Assembly (NCBI RefSeq): GCF_000315055.1 | Contig: NZ_BAER01000017.1 | Coordinates: forward strand, 310,001 to 374,000 | DNA from: Paraglaciecola polaris LMG 21857 | GTDB lineage: Bacteria > Pseudomonadota > Gammaproteobacteria > Enterobacterales > Alteromonadaceae | Direction of reading: 5' to 3' | DNA length: 64,000 nt | In this document: positions 25,788-35,487 of the stretch, in pieces | Numbering within the stretch: the first letter of the stretch is position 1 | Layout: the number at the start of each line of letters is the position of its first letter | The notes under the pieces: generated by a model | The model's database searches: none | Seen by the model: only the letters and a program-made list of their open reading frames with translations | What the model was told of the DNA's origin: nothing | Position numbers and translations under genes: made by a program

Positions 25788-28196
25788 GTGGAGAACACCA
25801 TGTTACTAAAACCTAGCACACTACATACTGGCATTACGCGCGCACTAGCCATCGGTGCATGTATGACCATCGGCTTCGCCGCTAGCGCGCAAGAAGCCGC
25901 GCCTGTTGAAGATAAAGGCTTAATGGAGAAGATCACTGTTACGTCGCAAAAACGCGTAGAAAACCTCAACGAAGTTCCCGTTGCCGTATCTGTGTTACGT
26001 GAAGACCAAATTAATTCTGCGTTCTCTGCGAACATTGAAGGCCTACAAGCATTGGTGCCTTCCGTTAGCTTCCGTAAAGGTAACACCAACCGTAACTCCG
26101 CGATTACCGTGCGTGGTATCGGTACTATATCATTCAGTGTGGCGGCAGAGCCAAGCGTATCTACCGTGGTTGATGGCGTAGTGTTAGGCCGTTCAGGACA
26201 AGCATTCGTTGATTTATACGACTTAGAGCGTATCGAAGTATTACGTGGTCCTCAAGGTACGTTATTTGGCAAAAATGCATCTGCTGGTGTGGTAAACATT
26301 ACCACCAAACGCCCTTCTGATGAATTTGGCGGTACGGCTGAAGTCACCTTGTTTCAGGGCAATGAATACCGTTTAAAAACCAGTGTCACCGGTGCCCTAA
26401 ACGATAATGTAAACGGTAGCTTGACCGTATTGAAATCTCAGTACGACGGCTACATCGACAATGTCTATAACAATGAAACAACCAACGGATACGACAAAGA
26501 AGGTATTCGCGGTATGTTAGACATTGATGCCGGTAACGATACCGACATTTTGTTCATTTTTGAAAACGTTAAGTCTAATGATAACTGTTGTGCAGATTTA
26601 GAACTTGCGCCAAGCAACCGTTATCTTTCCTCTGACGCTGCACCAAACAGCACAGGCAACGGCGACCTAGATTTAGAACAACGTAAAATTGACCATGATT
26701 TTGAAACACGCACCATAGATGAAACCACAGGTTTCTCAGTGCAAGTAGACAAAATGATCGGCGATCACGAATTCACCTCAATCACAGCGTACCGTAGCTG
26801 GGACAACACAGAGTTCCGCGAAGGTGATTTCACCTCAACAACGGGTTCAATTCCGTTACCGGTTGATTTCGGTAGCGTTCCGGATGGTGGCGTAGGATTT
26901 CAACTGCACGATACGGGTGTACAAAACTGGAAACAAACCTCTCAAGAGTTCCGCATTGCCTCTCCTGTAGGCGGTGATTTTGACTACCAATTAGGTGCAT
27001 TCTGGTGGACACAAAAATCAGAGCGTAACTTTACCCGTGATGCCAGCTGTCAAAATAACGGTGGTCAATTCCCAGCAGCAATTGGTACGTACTTAACAGA
27101 GAGCCTTGGCATAGCAGATCCATCTGAAGCGCAGGTTAATCAGTTTATCGCCGATGAGAACTTAAGCTGTAATGCTAACGACATCGTTGGCGCCACTGCG
27201 TTCATGCGTACACAATTTGATAACTGGGCATTATTCGCTGACGGTAAATACCACATCAATGATGACTTACGTTTACTGTTCGGTATTCGCTACACTGACG
27301 ATGAAGTGAGCTACTCACATGACCGTAGTAGTAATGACGAATACAAACGCACAGGTGTTGGCGTACGTAGCTTTGAGACCAATTATCAAGGTGAAACCGA
27401 TGAAACCAATGTGTCTGGTAAAATTGGTGCCCAGTATGACTTAACTGACAGCAGCATGGCCTACTTCACCTTCTCACAAGGTTACAAAGGCCCAGCATTT
27501 AACGTGTTCTACAACATGGCTGATGCTGATTCTTTACCCATCGATAAAGAAACCTCTGATGCGTACGAGTTAGGCTATAAATACGCAAGCAATGACTTGA
27601 TATTCAACGCGGCAATCTTCAGAACCAACATTGATGGTTTCCAAGCGAATAACTCTGAATTATTGGATGGCGTAACCATTACCCGTTTAACTAACGCCGG
27701 CTCAGTTACCACACAAGGTATTGAGTTTGACGTGATGTGGCAGGCAACTGATAACTTCACCCTAACCGGTGGTTTATCTAGAGTTGACGCTGAAGTCGAT
27801 GAGTTCAAATGCCCAGTGACTGATGCTAATTGTACTGGTCGTTCTGGTGCAGATTTGCCTTTCTCGCCGGATCTAAAATACTCAGTCACTGGCGAATACT
27901 TATGGGAGCTGGATAACATGAACGTTATCTTAAATAGCTCATATGTATACACTGACGAAATGTACGCTGGCGCACCGGGTGGCACTGCGACTGCTATAGA
28001 CTTACTACCAGACTACGGCATTTTGAACGCAAGCTTGGCATTCTCGTTTGACGACGATGCTTATCGTATAAGCTTGATTGGTAAGAACCTTACCGATAAG
28101 AGCTTTGTTACCACTTACAGTGGCGATAACTTCCGTTATCAAATCCCACGTGATGCAGACCGTTACTTCGGTGTGCAATTACGCGCACACTTCTAA
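25788..28196 (+). CDS. TonB-dependent outer-membrane receptor
   Basis: An 802-aa TBDR. Signal peptide near residues 1-34 (GACMTIGFAASAQ-E). The plug domain begins KITVTSQKRVENLNEVPVAVSV, with IRGMLD, TTKRPSDEFGG and the LERIEVLRGPQGTLFGKNASAGVVNI segment, read here in pieces. The 22-strand barrel ends with an aromatic residue (RAHF). It is of the sugar/iron-type CirA-like class common in marine Alteromonadales. The ATG has GGAG upstream. The gene is monocistronic, with its own operator site matching those of the GH31-TRAP and dioxygenase operons, so it probably imports the same oligomeric or lipid-linked substrate across the outer membrane. A terminator follows. Confidence 0.94.
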   Translation: MENTMLLKPSTLHTGITRALAIGACMTIGFAASAQEAAPVEDKGLMEKITVTSQKRVENLNEVPVAVSVLREDQINSAFSANIEGLQALVPSVSFRKGNTNRNSAITVRGIGTISFSVAAEPSVSTVVDGVVLGRSGQAFVDLYDLERIEVLRGPQGTLFGKNASAGVVNITTKRPSDEFGGTAEVTLFQGNEYRLKTSVTGALNDNVNGSLTVLKSQYDGYIDNVYNNETTNGYDKEGIRGMLDIDAGNDTDILFIFENVKSNDNCCADLELAPSNRYLSSDAAPNSTGNGDLDLEQRKIDHDFETRTIDETTGFSVQVDKMIGDHEFTSITAYRSWDNTEFREGDFTSTTGSIPLPVDFGSVPDGGVGFQLHDTGVQNWKQTSQEFRIASPVGGDFDYQLGAFWWTQKSERNFTRDASCQNNGGQFPAAIGTYLTESLGIADPSEAQVNQFIADENLSCNANDIVGATAFMRTQFDNWALFADGKYHINDDLRLLFGIRYTDDEVSYSHDRSSNDEYKRTGVGVRSFETNYQGETDETNVSGKIGAQYDLTDSSMAYFTFSQGYKGPAFNVFYNMADADSLPIDKETSDAYELGYKYASNDLIFNAAIFRTNIDGFQANNSELLDGVTITRLTNAGSVTTQGIEFDVMWQATDNFTLTGGLSRVDAEVDEFKCPVTDANCTGRSGADLPFSPDLKYSVTGEYLWELDNMNVILNSSYVYTDEMYAGAPGGTATAIDLLPDYGILNASLAFSFDDDAYRISLIGKNLTDKSFVTTYSGDNFRYQIPRDADRYFGVQLRAHF

Positions 28197-28218
28197 CTAT
28201 CCCTTAGTATTTGTTTAG

Positions 28219-28242
28219 GGCGCCTTTTTGGCGCCTTTTTTT
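28219..28242 (+). terminator. Rho-independent terminator of the TonB-receptor gene
   Basis: GGCGCC-TTTTT-GGCGCC followed by seven T, 23 bases after the stop codon. Confidence 0.92.
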
Positions 28243-28494
28243 GTGTTCAAAGGAAAGTTTATGCTACTTATTCCGCACAAATTTAAAACAATCCTTTAAT
28301 TCCATTTGCGGCTGGGGTAAGTTTATTTATAATCAGCTTCTACTCATTATGCATACGAGCCATTAGCCGATAAAATTCAAGTAGTTGGTTTTAAACTGTG
28401 TTTTCCTTGCGGTTTATTCTGTGAGTGTAGAGACACGTAAACTGATATGGCTACGCCATGTTGTTACTTTTTATTGATGATCTATTAGTAAATT

Positions 28495-28836
28495 ATGAAA
28501 TTTCACATTCAAAAGCATTTAGAGTCGTTCTTAGTAAAAGAACGTGTACCAACAGAATACAAAAAATTAGCCATGAGTTGTGAGTCACAACTCGAAGACA
28601 CCTGCACCTTGATCACCTTCCCTCACGATCGTAAAAACATGGTGAAAAGTGCTTTAGTGCATAAAGCACTAACAAAGCTGGGTGAACTGGAAGATCAAAG
28701 TTTAGTGGTGATTGGCGGTTGTTTTACGTCAGAATCAGTCGAGCTGTTGAATGAGGTTGATGCGGTCATTTTATCCCTATCAGAAGGGCATTGGACCGAT
28801 ACCAGTCGAGGGCATATCCGCGCAGACCACGACTGA
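28495..28836 (+). CDS. Small conserved-looking protein of unknown function
   Basis: 113 aa, soluble, not recognised. It has a mixed charged N-terminal half with two Cys (SCESQLEDTC) and a C-terminal alpha/beta half (SLVVIGGCFTSESVELLNEVDAVILSLSEG). No good ribosome site precedes ATG 28495, so the real start may differ. It is called as a gene because the codon use and composition look coding, it fills the space between two terminators, and no better frame exists there. It is convergent with the CDF gene. About 250 bp of empty sequence precede it. Confidence 0.6.
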   Translation: MKFHIQKHLESFLVKERVPTEYKKLAMSCESQLEDTCTLITFPHDRKNMVKSALVHKALTKLGELEDQSLVVIGGCFTSESVELLNEVDAVILSLSEGHWTDTSRGHIRADHD

Positions 28837-28865
28837 TCATTTGCATTAGCCCCTCAAATACTTAG

Positions 28866-28894
28866 AAAAGCGACTGCAAGACCAGTCGCTTTTT
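28866..28894. terminator. Bidirectional terminator between convergent genes
   Basis: AAAAGCGACTG (28866-28876) and CAGTCGCTTTTT (28883-28894) form an 11-bp stem with a 6-base loop and A/T runs at both ends, between the 113-aa gene and the CDF gene. Confidence 0.9.
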
Positions 28895-28917
28895 ATTGCC
28901 TAAAGCACGTCATGGTA

Positions 28918-29553
28918 TTAAGAACCACAGCAAGACGACTTGGCTTTCTTTTCAACTTCGCCTTTGAGCAGCGCTTTGGACTCTTTGACTATTTTCAAGG
29001 ATGACTGCACGATAACAAGGGCGATAATAGTGCCTATCACCAAATCTGGAATTGCCGAATCTAGCCATACAACGAGAACAGCAGAAATAATCACCCCAAC
29101 ATTGGCAATCATGTCATTGCGAGAGCAGATCCAGCTGGCGCGCATGTTGATATCACCAGTACGGTAACGGGACAGCAAGATAAAACAAAACAGATTCACC
29201 GCCAGTGCAAGTAATGAAATCCACAGCATAATGCCCGTTTGTGGTTCGCTGCCTCCCACAAGACGCATCACCACATCCAGCAATATGAAGCCAGCTAACA
29301 CCAACTGCAAACTGCCGTTAAATAACGCCGCTTTCGCCTTATATTGTATGGCTTTGCCCACAGCGTATAATCCCACCATGTAAACCATGGCATCAGCCAG
29401 CATATCTAGCGAGTCCGCCATTAGGCCACTTGAGTCCCCTAACCATCCGGCAATGAATTCAACAAAAAACATGCCTCCATTTAACCCAAGCACTGTCCAT
29501 AATAAGGTTCTTTGTTCTTTATCTTGGGCATTAACGCCACAGCACTCACTCAT
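28918..29553 (-). CDS. Cation-diffusion-facilitator-type metal transporter, short form
   Basis: A 211-aa membrane protein with the N-terminal CDF signature GLNGGMFFVEFIAGWLGDSSGLMADSLDMLADA (read here in pieces), about six hydrophobic helices and the paired Asn/Asp site SRNDMIANVGV in the fifth. It lacks the cytosolic C-terminal domain of full-length CDFs. Both ends carry Cys pairs (SECCG and SSCCGS), likely metal-loading sites. It is divergent from a MerR-type regulator across a promoter with a 19-bp spacer, which is the MerR-controlled architecture. Export of Zn, Cd or Pb is the expected role; the metal is not fixed by sequence. Confidence 0.88.
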   Translation of the reverse strand: MSECCGVNAQDKEQRTLLWTVLGLNGGMFFVEFIAGWLGDSSGLMADSLDMLADAMVYMVGLYAVGKAIQYKAKAALFNGSLQLVLAGFILLDVVMRLVGGSEPQTGIMLWISLLALAVNLFCFILLSRYRTGDINMRASWICSRNDMIANVGVIISAVLVVWLDSAIPDLVIGTIIALVIVQSSLKIVKESKALLKGEVEKKAKSSCCGS

Positions 29554-29586
29554 TGGGTTCTCGTTACTTTGTTATCGAATCAGCGT

Positions 29587-29617
29587 AGAATAAAGCTTCC
29601 AGCTACAGGAAGGTCAA
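29587..29617 (-). promoter_or_regulatory. MerR-type promoter of the CDF gene with 19-bp spacer and dyad
   Basis: On the minus strand: -35 TTGACC (complement 29612-29617), a 19-bp spacer, and -10 TATTCT (complement 29587-29592). In the spacer the dyad CTTCC-N7-GGAAG (29596-29612) is the operator. The overlong spacer is what MerR proteins correct when metal binds. The AGGAAGG on the plus strand (29607-29613) also serves as ribosome site for the regulator gene. Confidence 0.85.
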
Positions 29618-29623
29618 TCGATT

Positions 29624-30013
29624 ATGCAAATAAAACAACTCGCCAGTGTCACCGGGGTCAGTCCAAAGACTATTCGCTATTACGAAGACATTGCTTTACT
29701 TCCACAAGCAAAGCGCGGTGACAACGGTTACCGTTATTATCAAGAGCAAGACATATCATCCTTAAACTTTATTCGTCGTTGTAAGGAATTACGTATGCCG
29801 CTGGCTGATATAAAAAGATTGCTCGCCGTGCAAAGTGATGGCAACGCACCTTGCGCCCAAGTGGACGGGCTCATTTCACAGCAGCTCGAGCAAATACGCA
29901 TCGCCCAATATGAGCTTCAGCAGTTAGAGCAAAACCTGCAAGCACTGGCCAATTGCTGTGGCAACGAGCAAATAAAAGACTGCGAAATTTTGCAGCAATT
30001 ACGCGCTAACTAA
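29624..30013 (+). CDS. MerR-family metal-responsive regulator (ZntR/CadR-like)
   Basis: 129 aa. MerR winged-helix: MQIKQLASVTGVSPKTIRYYEDIALLPQ, then RGDNGYRYY. A dimerisation helix spans about residues 80-110. Metal-site cysteines C77, C111, C112 and C120 match the pattern of the Zn/Cd/Pb-sensing branch (Cys near 79, Cys-Cys near 114 and Cys near 124 in ZntR). It is divergent from the CDF transporter with its ribosome site inside the operator. It is expected to activate the CDF promoter and dampen its own. Confidence 0.92.
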   Translation: MQIKQLASVTGVSPKTIRYYEDIALLPQAKRGDNGYRYYQEQDISSLNFIRRCKELRMPLADIKRLLAVQSDGNAPCAQVDGLISQQLEQIRIAQYELQQLEQNLQALANCCGNEQIKDCEILQQLRAN

Positions 30014-30123
30014 TGACTGAACGGATCACCACAAAAAAGGCCCTACAAACGTAGAGCCAAACGTGCCTAGGAAGGCTGCTAACTATTCCCGCAAGGGAGA
30101 AAACGATTGAGTGAATTATCAGG

Positions 30124-33100
30124 TTAATTTGTTACCGGTTTAACCTTATAAAATAGAGCAAACAGGACTGGCACCAATACCAAGGTGAGTATGGTAGCAA
30201 AACCTAACCCTGCCATAATCGTGATCGCCATTGAGCCAAAGAAGGCATCAAACATCAAAGGGATCATACCCAAAATAGTGGTCATCGCAGCCATGCTCAC
30301 CGGCCTCACCCGACTGATCGCACTTTCAAATACAGCCTGATAGGCATCTTTGCCTGAATCCAATTCGATATTAATTTGATCCATCAGCACAATGCCGTTT
30401 TTAAGGATCATACCGCTTAAACTGAGTAGACCAAGCAGAGCCGTAAAACTAAACGGCATGCCGGTGCTCAAAAGACCAACCGATACACCAATAATGGCAA
30501 AGGGCACAGTTAACCAAATGACCAGTGGCTGACGTACCGAATTAAACAAAAACACGGTAATAATAAACATCACAAGCGCCCCCAAGGGCAAGGATTTAAA
30601 CATTGCTCCTTGGGCGTCATTGGTCGACTCATACTCTCCGCCCCAGGTTAGCTCATAACCTTCTGGCAACGGCAGTGCTTCGACCTTGGGTCGTAAGCGA
30701 GCAAACAAGGTTGCTGCGGTTTCATCTCCTAACACATCATGATCAGCCATAACGGTAAGGGTTCGTTTACGGTCGCGGCGTAAAATTAACGGCTCATTCC
30801 ACTCTAGGGCAACACCGTCTATCACTTGCTCAACGGGGATATACGTTTGTAACGATGGGCTCCATATACGCAAGTTTTCCACAGACGCAAAATCCACCCG
30901 TTCCTGCTCAGGTAAGCGCGCCAATACAGGCAACATGTGTGTGCCATCACGCAGTATCCCTATGGTACTGCCGCCAAACGCCATCTGTAAGGTATCTGAT
31001 AAGTCTTGCTTTGAAATACCCAAGCGCCTAGCTTTCGATTCATTGAATTGCGGGACCAGTTCTTTCGTCCGCTCACGCCAGTCGTGGCGAATATTACGTG
31101 CCCCTGCATCGGCATAAAATACATCTTCAATTTGACGCGCAATACCGCGCAGTACGTCAGGATCAGAACCACTGATACGTGCTTCAATCTTTGATGCGGG
31201 TGTGGGACCAAACTCCATCACTCTCAAGCGAAATGTCGGTTGGGAAAACTGCTTATTTAACTTGTTTTCTAAATCATCAAGCATGGCAAACATATTTTCT
31301 CTACTATCAGCACGTACCGTTAACTGAGAGAACGCCGCATAACTTTGCTCTGGCTGATAGGTCAGCATAAAACGCTGCATACCTCGGCCTACTGATGTAG
31401 CAACAAATTCCACATGGTCGAGCTTGCCTAAATACGCTTCGACTTCGCTATTTTTTTCAATGGTTTGTTGAATATCGGTGCCCTGGGGCATCCACATATC
31501 CACATGAAACATAGGCGTATTCGAAGGCGGGAAAAACGATTGCTTAACATTGCCAAAGCCAATAACAGCTAACACCAATAAAGCAAACATACTGGCAATG
31601 GTTAACCAGCGAAAACGCAAGGCAAATTTAAGCATGCCCCCGAACGCGACAAACAGGGCACCTTGGTAAACATCCTCGTCCTGCACTTCGCTAGTCAACT
31701 CTTGTTTGAGTAATAAATTGGCTAAAAACGGAGTAAGCGTCAACGCAGTTATCCAGCTTAAAAACAGCGAATAACACAACACCCAAAACAAGGATCCCAT
31801 AAACTCCCCGGTGGCATCTTCTGACAAACCAATAGGGGCAAAAGCCGCAATCGCAATCACGGTTGCCCCCAGCAACGGCCATTGAGTTTGTTTTACAATG
31901 TCCACAGATGCTTGCAATGTACTGCGACCTTTTTTAAGGCCCACTAAAATACCTTCGACGACCACTATGGCGTTATCCACTAACATACCTAGAGCAATGA
32001 TCAGCGCACCGAGGGAAATGCGATGTAGCTCAATGCCGCTATAACTCATCAACATAAAGGTGCCAAACACAGTCAACAACAAAACGGTTCCTATGATGAT
32101 CCCGCTGCGTAGCCCCATCGCAAAAAGAAGTACCACAATCACTATCACCACAGCCTCTGCCAGGCTGATCACAAAATCATGTACTGACTGGTCTACCTCA
32201 GCGGCTTGATTGTAGAAATAATTCAGCGCGACGCCTGCTGGTTTGATGCTTTGCAGTGTTTCAAACTCTTTTTCAATATGGGCGCCGATTTCCACCACGT
32301 TCACCCCAGGTATAAAGGAAATCCCTAAGCTAATTGCCTGACTGCCATTGAAGGTCACTACATTACTTGGGCGCTCGGCAATACCACGAAATACCCTAGC
32401 CACATCTTTTAAACGAATTAGATTGCCGGTGTCACGGCCATGAATGATGAGATTTTCAACTTCCTCTACTGAGCTCATCGTGCCGCTTGGACGGATCACT
32501 AGGGTTTGCCCATTGACCATCACCTGACCTGATTGCTGCACACTGTTTTGTTGACTGAGCAAACCCGTAATTGCGCTAATATCCAGATTTAAGGACGCCA
32601 AGCGTTCTAGGGACACTTCGACAAATAATTGCTCTTGTTGATCGCCGGCAATAGACACTTTCCCGACCCCATCCACCAGCTCTAGCTCACGGCGTAACTG
32701 GTCTGCATAACGTTTTAACTCAACTGGGTCAAAGCCGTCCCCGGTGATCATGATCATAATGCCGAACACATCACCAAAATCATCCAAAATCTGCATAGAG
32801 CTCACACCAGACGGTAACGTGGGCTTGACGTCATTTATTTTACGGCGCATTTCATCCCATATTTGCGGTAATATTTCAGGACCATAAATGGACTTCATAC
32901 TGACTTTGAGCTGGGACATACCGTTAGATGAAATCGAGGTAATATTATCGATATAGGGTAACTGACGAATTTCACGTTCTAGGGGGTAGGTCAGCTCCTC
33001 TTCCACTTCTTGCGGTGTGGCACCAGGATAGGTAGACACAATCAATGCGTCTTTTAAGGTAAAAGCAGGATCTTCTAAGCGGCCCAAACCGTTGAACGCT

Positions 33101-33180
33101 GAAATTCCTCCCAAGGTCAAAATCGTGAAAAATAGCCAGCTAATGACTTTGTGTTTAATTGAATATTCGGCGATGTTCAC
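30124..33180 (-). CDS. RND efflux pump inner-membrane transporter
   Basis: A 1018-aa RND permease with 12 helices and two large periplasmic loops. Seen: MNIAEYSIKHKVISWLFF, PGATPQEVEEELTYPLE, the TM4 proton-relay Asp pair within LGMLVDNAIVVVEGIL, and the second-half GMILKNGIVLMDQIN. It resembles the TriC-like group of the HAE family rather than AcrB. The gene overlaps the preceding adaptor gene by 4 bases (ATGA at 33177-33180). Two adaptor genes precede it in the operon, an arrangement known from TriABC, and no outer-membrane factor is encoded here, so it probably shares a TolC. Confidence 0.94.
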   Translation of the reverse strand: MNIAEYSIKHKVISWLFFTILTLGGISAFNGLGRLEDPAFTLKDALIVSTYPGATPQEVEEELTYPLEREIRQLPYIDNITSISSNGMSQLKVSMKSIYGPEILPQIWDEMRRKINDVKPTLPSGVSSMQILDDFGDVFGIMIMITGDGFDPVELKRYADQLRRELELVDGVGKVSIAGDQQEQLFVEVSLERLASLNLDISAITGLLSQQNSVQQSGQVMVNGQTLVIRPSGTMSSVEEVENLIIHGRDTGNLIRLKDVARVFRGIAERPSNVVTFNGSQAISLGISFIPGVNVVEIGAHIEKEFETLQSIKPAGVALNYFYNQAAEVDQSVHDFVISLAEAVVIVIVVLLFAMGLRSGIIIGTVLLLTVFGTFMLMSYSGIELHRISLGALIIALGMLVDNAIVVVEGILVGLKKGRSTLQASVDIVKQTQWPLLGATVIAIAAFAPIGLSEDATGEFMGSLFWVLCYSLFLSWITALTLTPFLANLLLKQELTSEVQDEDVYQGALFVAFGGMLKFALRFRWLTIASMFALLVLAVIGFGNVKQSFFPPSNTPMFHVDMWMPQGTDIQQTIEKNSEVEAYLGKLDHVEFVATSVGRGMQRFMLTYQPEQSYAAFSQLTVRADSRENMFAMLDDLENKLNKQFSQPTFRLRVMEFGPTPASKIEARISGSDPDVLRGIARQIEDVFYADAGARNIRHDWRERTKELVPQFNESKARRLGISKQDLSDTLQMAFGGSTIGILRDGTHMLPVLARLPEQERVDFASVENLRIWSPSLQTYIPVEQVIDGVALEWNEPLILRRDRKRTLTVMADHDVLGDETAATLFARLRPKVEALPLPEGYELTWGGEYESTNDAQGAMFKSLPLGALVMFIITVFLFNSVRQPLVIWLTVPFAIIGVSVGLLSTGMPFSFTALLGLLSLSGMILKNGIVLMDQINIELDSGKDAYQAVFESAISRVRPVSMAAMTTILGMIPLMFDAFFGSMAITIMAGLGFATILTLVLVPVLFALFYKVKPVTN

Positions 33181-34229
33181 AGTCTGGGTTCCTCTAAGCT
33201 CATTCCCGCTCTTAGTTTTCGTAGATTTGAGTTCACCAGCACATCTCCTTCGCGCAAACCACTGATGGCAATAGCACCTGTAGAATTGACCGATTCAATT
33301 TGTACCGTTACTGGCACGGCTTTATCTTGTTGAATTTTCCACACTTGAAAACGCCCCAGGGACGCGGTATCTATTGCAGTCATCGGTATTTGATAGCCTG
33401 ATGGCAGGGTTAAGCCAGACTTCGCCATATCAATGCGCACTTGAGCATTGTTACCAGGTAAAATAGCCGGGCTCACTTGTGGCATAGATAACCAAAACTG
33501 ATAGGTTTGTGATTGTGGATTAAGCTCACTGGTGTGTTCTAAATACCTCAGTGGGTACTCTTTATTACTCCCAGAGAAGTGCGTAATAGCTTGATAGTTT
33601 AGGTTGTTGAGTAACGGTTTTAGACTGGTTAACACTGTGTCTGAAACCGATATTTCCACATACACATTTGCATTTTCATATACACTCAATACCGTCTCGC
33701 CTGCGGTTGTGCGCTCAAAATTCTGCTTTGAAACTTGTGAAACAATGCCATCAAATGGGGCGTTGAGACGGGTGTAATTCAACTGCACCTGAGCAAGCTC
33801 AGCATTGGCTAATGCCAATTTATAATTCGCTAGCAACTCATCGAGCTCAGAGCCAGAAATCATCTCATTAGGACGCAGTTCTCTACCCCTATCGAGTTGA
33901 CGGCGCACCAGACTCAATTTTGCTTGGGTATCCACTAGGTTTTGTTTTAACTTCGCGTCGTCTAGCATTGCCAGTAATTGACCTTTTTTGACCGCGTCCC
34001 CTTCATGCACGATGACATCAAGGATTTCCCCTTCAAGGCGAAATGCCAAAGGGGTAAGCTCAGGTGGTATAACTTGACCGTTGAAGGTACGTACTTGTGT
34101 CTCAATCGGCGTCATCACGGTAAACGTGTCAACAATTAAGGGGGGTTTCGCTCTGTGCTCGATGTTCGGTGAACACGCTTGAACAGTGAATATCATCAGT
34201 CCTGTGGCCATGAATTTCAGCATATTCAT
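33177..34229 (-). CDS. RND periplasmic adaptor lipoprotein, second adaptor
   Basis: About 350 aa from ATG 34229, which shares one base with the stop of the upstream adaptor gene (TAATG); the open frame runs to 34253. The signal MLKFMATGLMIFTVQAC is a lipoprotein type, with Cys as the likely lipidation site. The HlyD/MFP core comprises a lipoyl-like beta strand pair (ILDVIVHEGDAVKKGQLLAMLDD), a coiled hairpin (LVDTQAKLSLVRRQL...LNYTRLNAPFDGIVSQVS) and a beta-barrel. It joins the RND pump to the outer-membrane channel. Confidence 0.92.
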   Translation of the reverse strand: MNMLKFMATGLMIFTVQACSPNIEHRAKPPLIVDTFTVMTPIETQVRTFNGQVIPPELTPLAFRLEGEILDVIVHEGDAVKKGQLLAMLDDAKLKQNLVDTQAKLSLVRRQLDRGRELRPNEMISGSELDELLANYKLALANAELAQVQLNYTRLNAPFDGIVSQVSKQNFERTTAGETVLSVYENANVYVEISVSDTVLTSLKPLLNNLNYQAITHFSGSNKEYPLRYLEHTSELNPQSQTYQFWLSMPQVSPAILPGNNAQVRIDMAKSGLTLPSGYQIPMTAIDTASLGRFQVWKIQQDKAVPVTVQIESVNSTGAIAISGLREGDVLVNSNLRKLRAGMSLEEPRL

Positions 34230-35302
34230 TAAATTCCATCCTCTTCTATCCAAGCTTTTACTCGTTGACCTTCTCGCAAGTTTTCAATGCCGGTTTGCAC
34301 AACCAAGTCGCCTTGAGCGAGCCCCCCTTGCACAAACCCGTGACTATCTAACATCACCAGCACTTGAGTAAGACTTTGCTCGGCTTTATCAAACTTCCAT
34401 ACCCGGCCTTGCTGGTCGTTGCGACTTATCCACGCTGTTTCTGGTAGTCGGAATAAGCGACTTTCTTCTTGATTTAGCAGGTGAACCTGCCCAGACATAT
34501 CCGTCAATAACGTCAGATCCTGCGGGCGCTTAATCGTCACTCGAGCCGTATAACTATTGGTGTCTTTGTTGGGTTGAGTCGATATTTCTTTAAATTGTGC
34601 AGGGATCATTAGGCTACGCTTAGCATCCATAGTCACAGACAGCCTTGATTGACTAATTTTGTCGATACCGTATTTTTCAACATAACTAATTGGTAAGGTA
34701 AAAATCACATCCATGACTGTGTTATTGAGTAATTTCACAATCGGCTGCTTTGCCCCCACAACTTGATGTGACTCAGCCATGGTCAATGACACTATACCGT
34801 CAAACGGTGCCGTGATTTTACTATAGGTTAAATCGGTTTTTGCCTGCTCGAGTTGCGCGCTTGCAACTTTTAAATTTGTATCGTTTTGCTCGAATTGGTC
34901 GGTACTGATCAAACTTTCGGCAAATAGCGCGTTAGCACGTAGATATTGAGTTTTGGCTAAGTCAAACTCGGCCTGACGTGCATCCAACGTTAACTGGTAG
35001 TCAGTTGGGTCAAGATAAGCTAATACCTCACCCTTTTTAACCTGCCTGCCCATGCGCACCATTTTTGAGTCAATTTCGCCAGCGACGTTAAAGGATAAAA
35101 CCGCCCGCTCGGTCGCATCTGTTTTACCGATGAAACTGTCAGTATGTTGTTGGTTTATATTGGGTACTTTGCTCAACTTTACCGGTTTGATGATGCTGTC
35201 GACTTCTTGTGAGTTCACGCTATCGCAACCCGGTAGCAGCACACCAACATTTAACACTAAGCCAACAAGGGCAATCAAACGACCCAACTTTTTACTCAAC
35301 AT
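34229..35302 (-). CDS. RND periplasmic adaptor lipoprotein, first adaptor
   Basis: About 357 aa. The frame is open to 35353, but ATG 35302 gives a clean lipoprotein signal, MLSKKLGRLIALVGLVLN then LLPGC-D. The MFP core is visible: SFNVAGEIDSKMVRMGRQVKKGEVLAYLDPTDYQ, read in pieces, an alpha-hairpin, and YSKITAPFDGIVSLT. It is the first gene of the three-gene pump operon. The paired adaptors differ in sequence, which fits a TriA/TriB-like division of labour. It is divergent from a TetR regulator. Confidence 0.92.
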   Translation of the reverse strand: MLSKKLGRLIALVGLVLNVGVLLPGCDSVNSQEVDSIIKPVKLSKVPNINQQHTDSFIGKTDATERAVLSFNVAGEIDSKMVRMGRQVKKGEVLAYLDPTDYQLTLDARQAEFDLAKTQYLRANALFAESLISTDQFEQNDTNLKVASAQLEQAKTDLTYSKITAPFDGIVSLTMAESHQVVGAKQPIVKLLNNTVMDVIFTLPISYVEKYGIDKISQSRLSVTMDAKRSLMIPAQFKEISTQPNKDTNSYTARVTIKRPQDLTLLTDMSGQVHLLNQEESRLFRLPETAWISRNDQQGRVWKFDKAEQSLTQVLVMLDSHGFVQGGLAQGDLVVQTGIENLREGQRVKAWIEEDGI

Positions 35303-35340
35303 AAGCCACTCTCTCACTATTGGGATTTGAACACGCCGCC

Positions 35341-35375
35341 ATTTATTACACACTTGTATAGCTATTTATTACACA
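35341..35375. repeat. Direct repeat of a 12-mer in the RND/TetR intergenic region
   Basis: ATTTATTACACA at 35341-35352 and again at 35364-35375, 23 bases apart start to start (about two helical turns), just upstream of the first adaptor ATG. This spacing on one DNA face suits a pair of regulator sites, presumably for the divergent TetR protein, although TetR operators are usually palindromic. Confidence 0.5.
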
Positions 35376-35487
35376 GGCGTGCAGTATATTGAGTAAAGCA
35401 GCAAGATCAACTTATATTTACCACTTGGGCAATATAAAGATGAAAAGCGCGTAGATATCTGTTAAAACGGGGCGATATTTAGTCACA

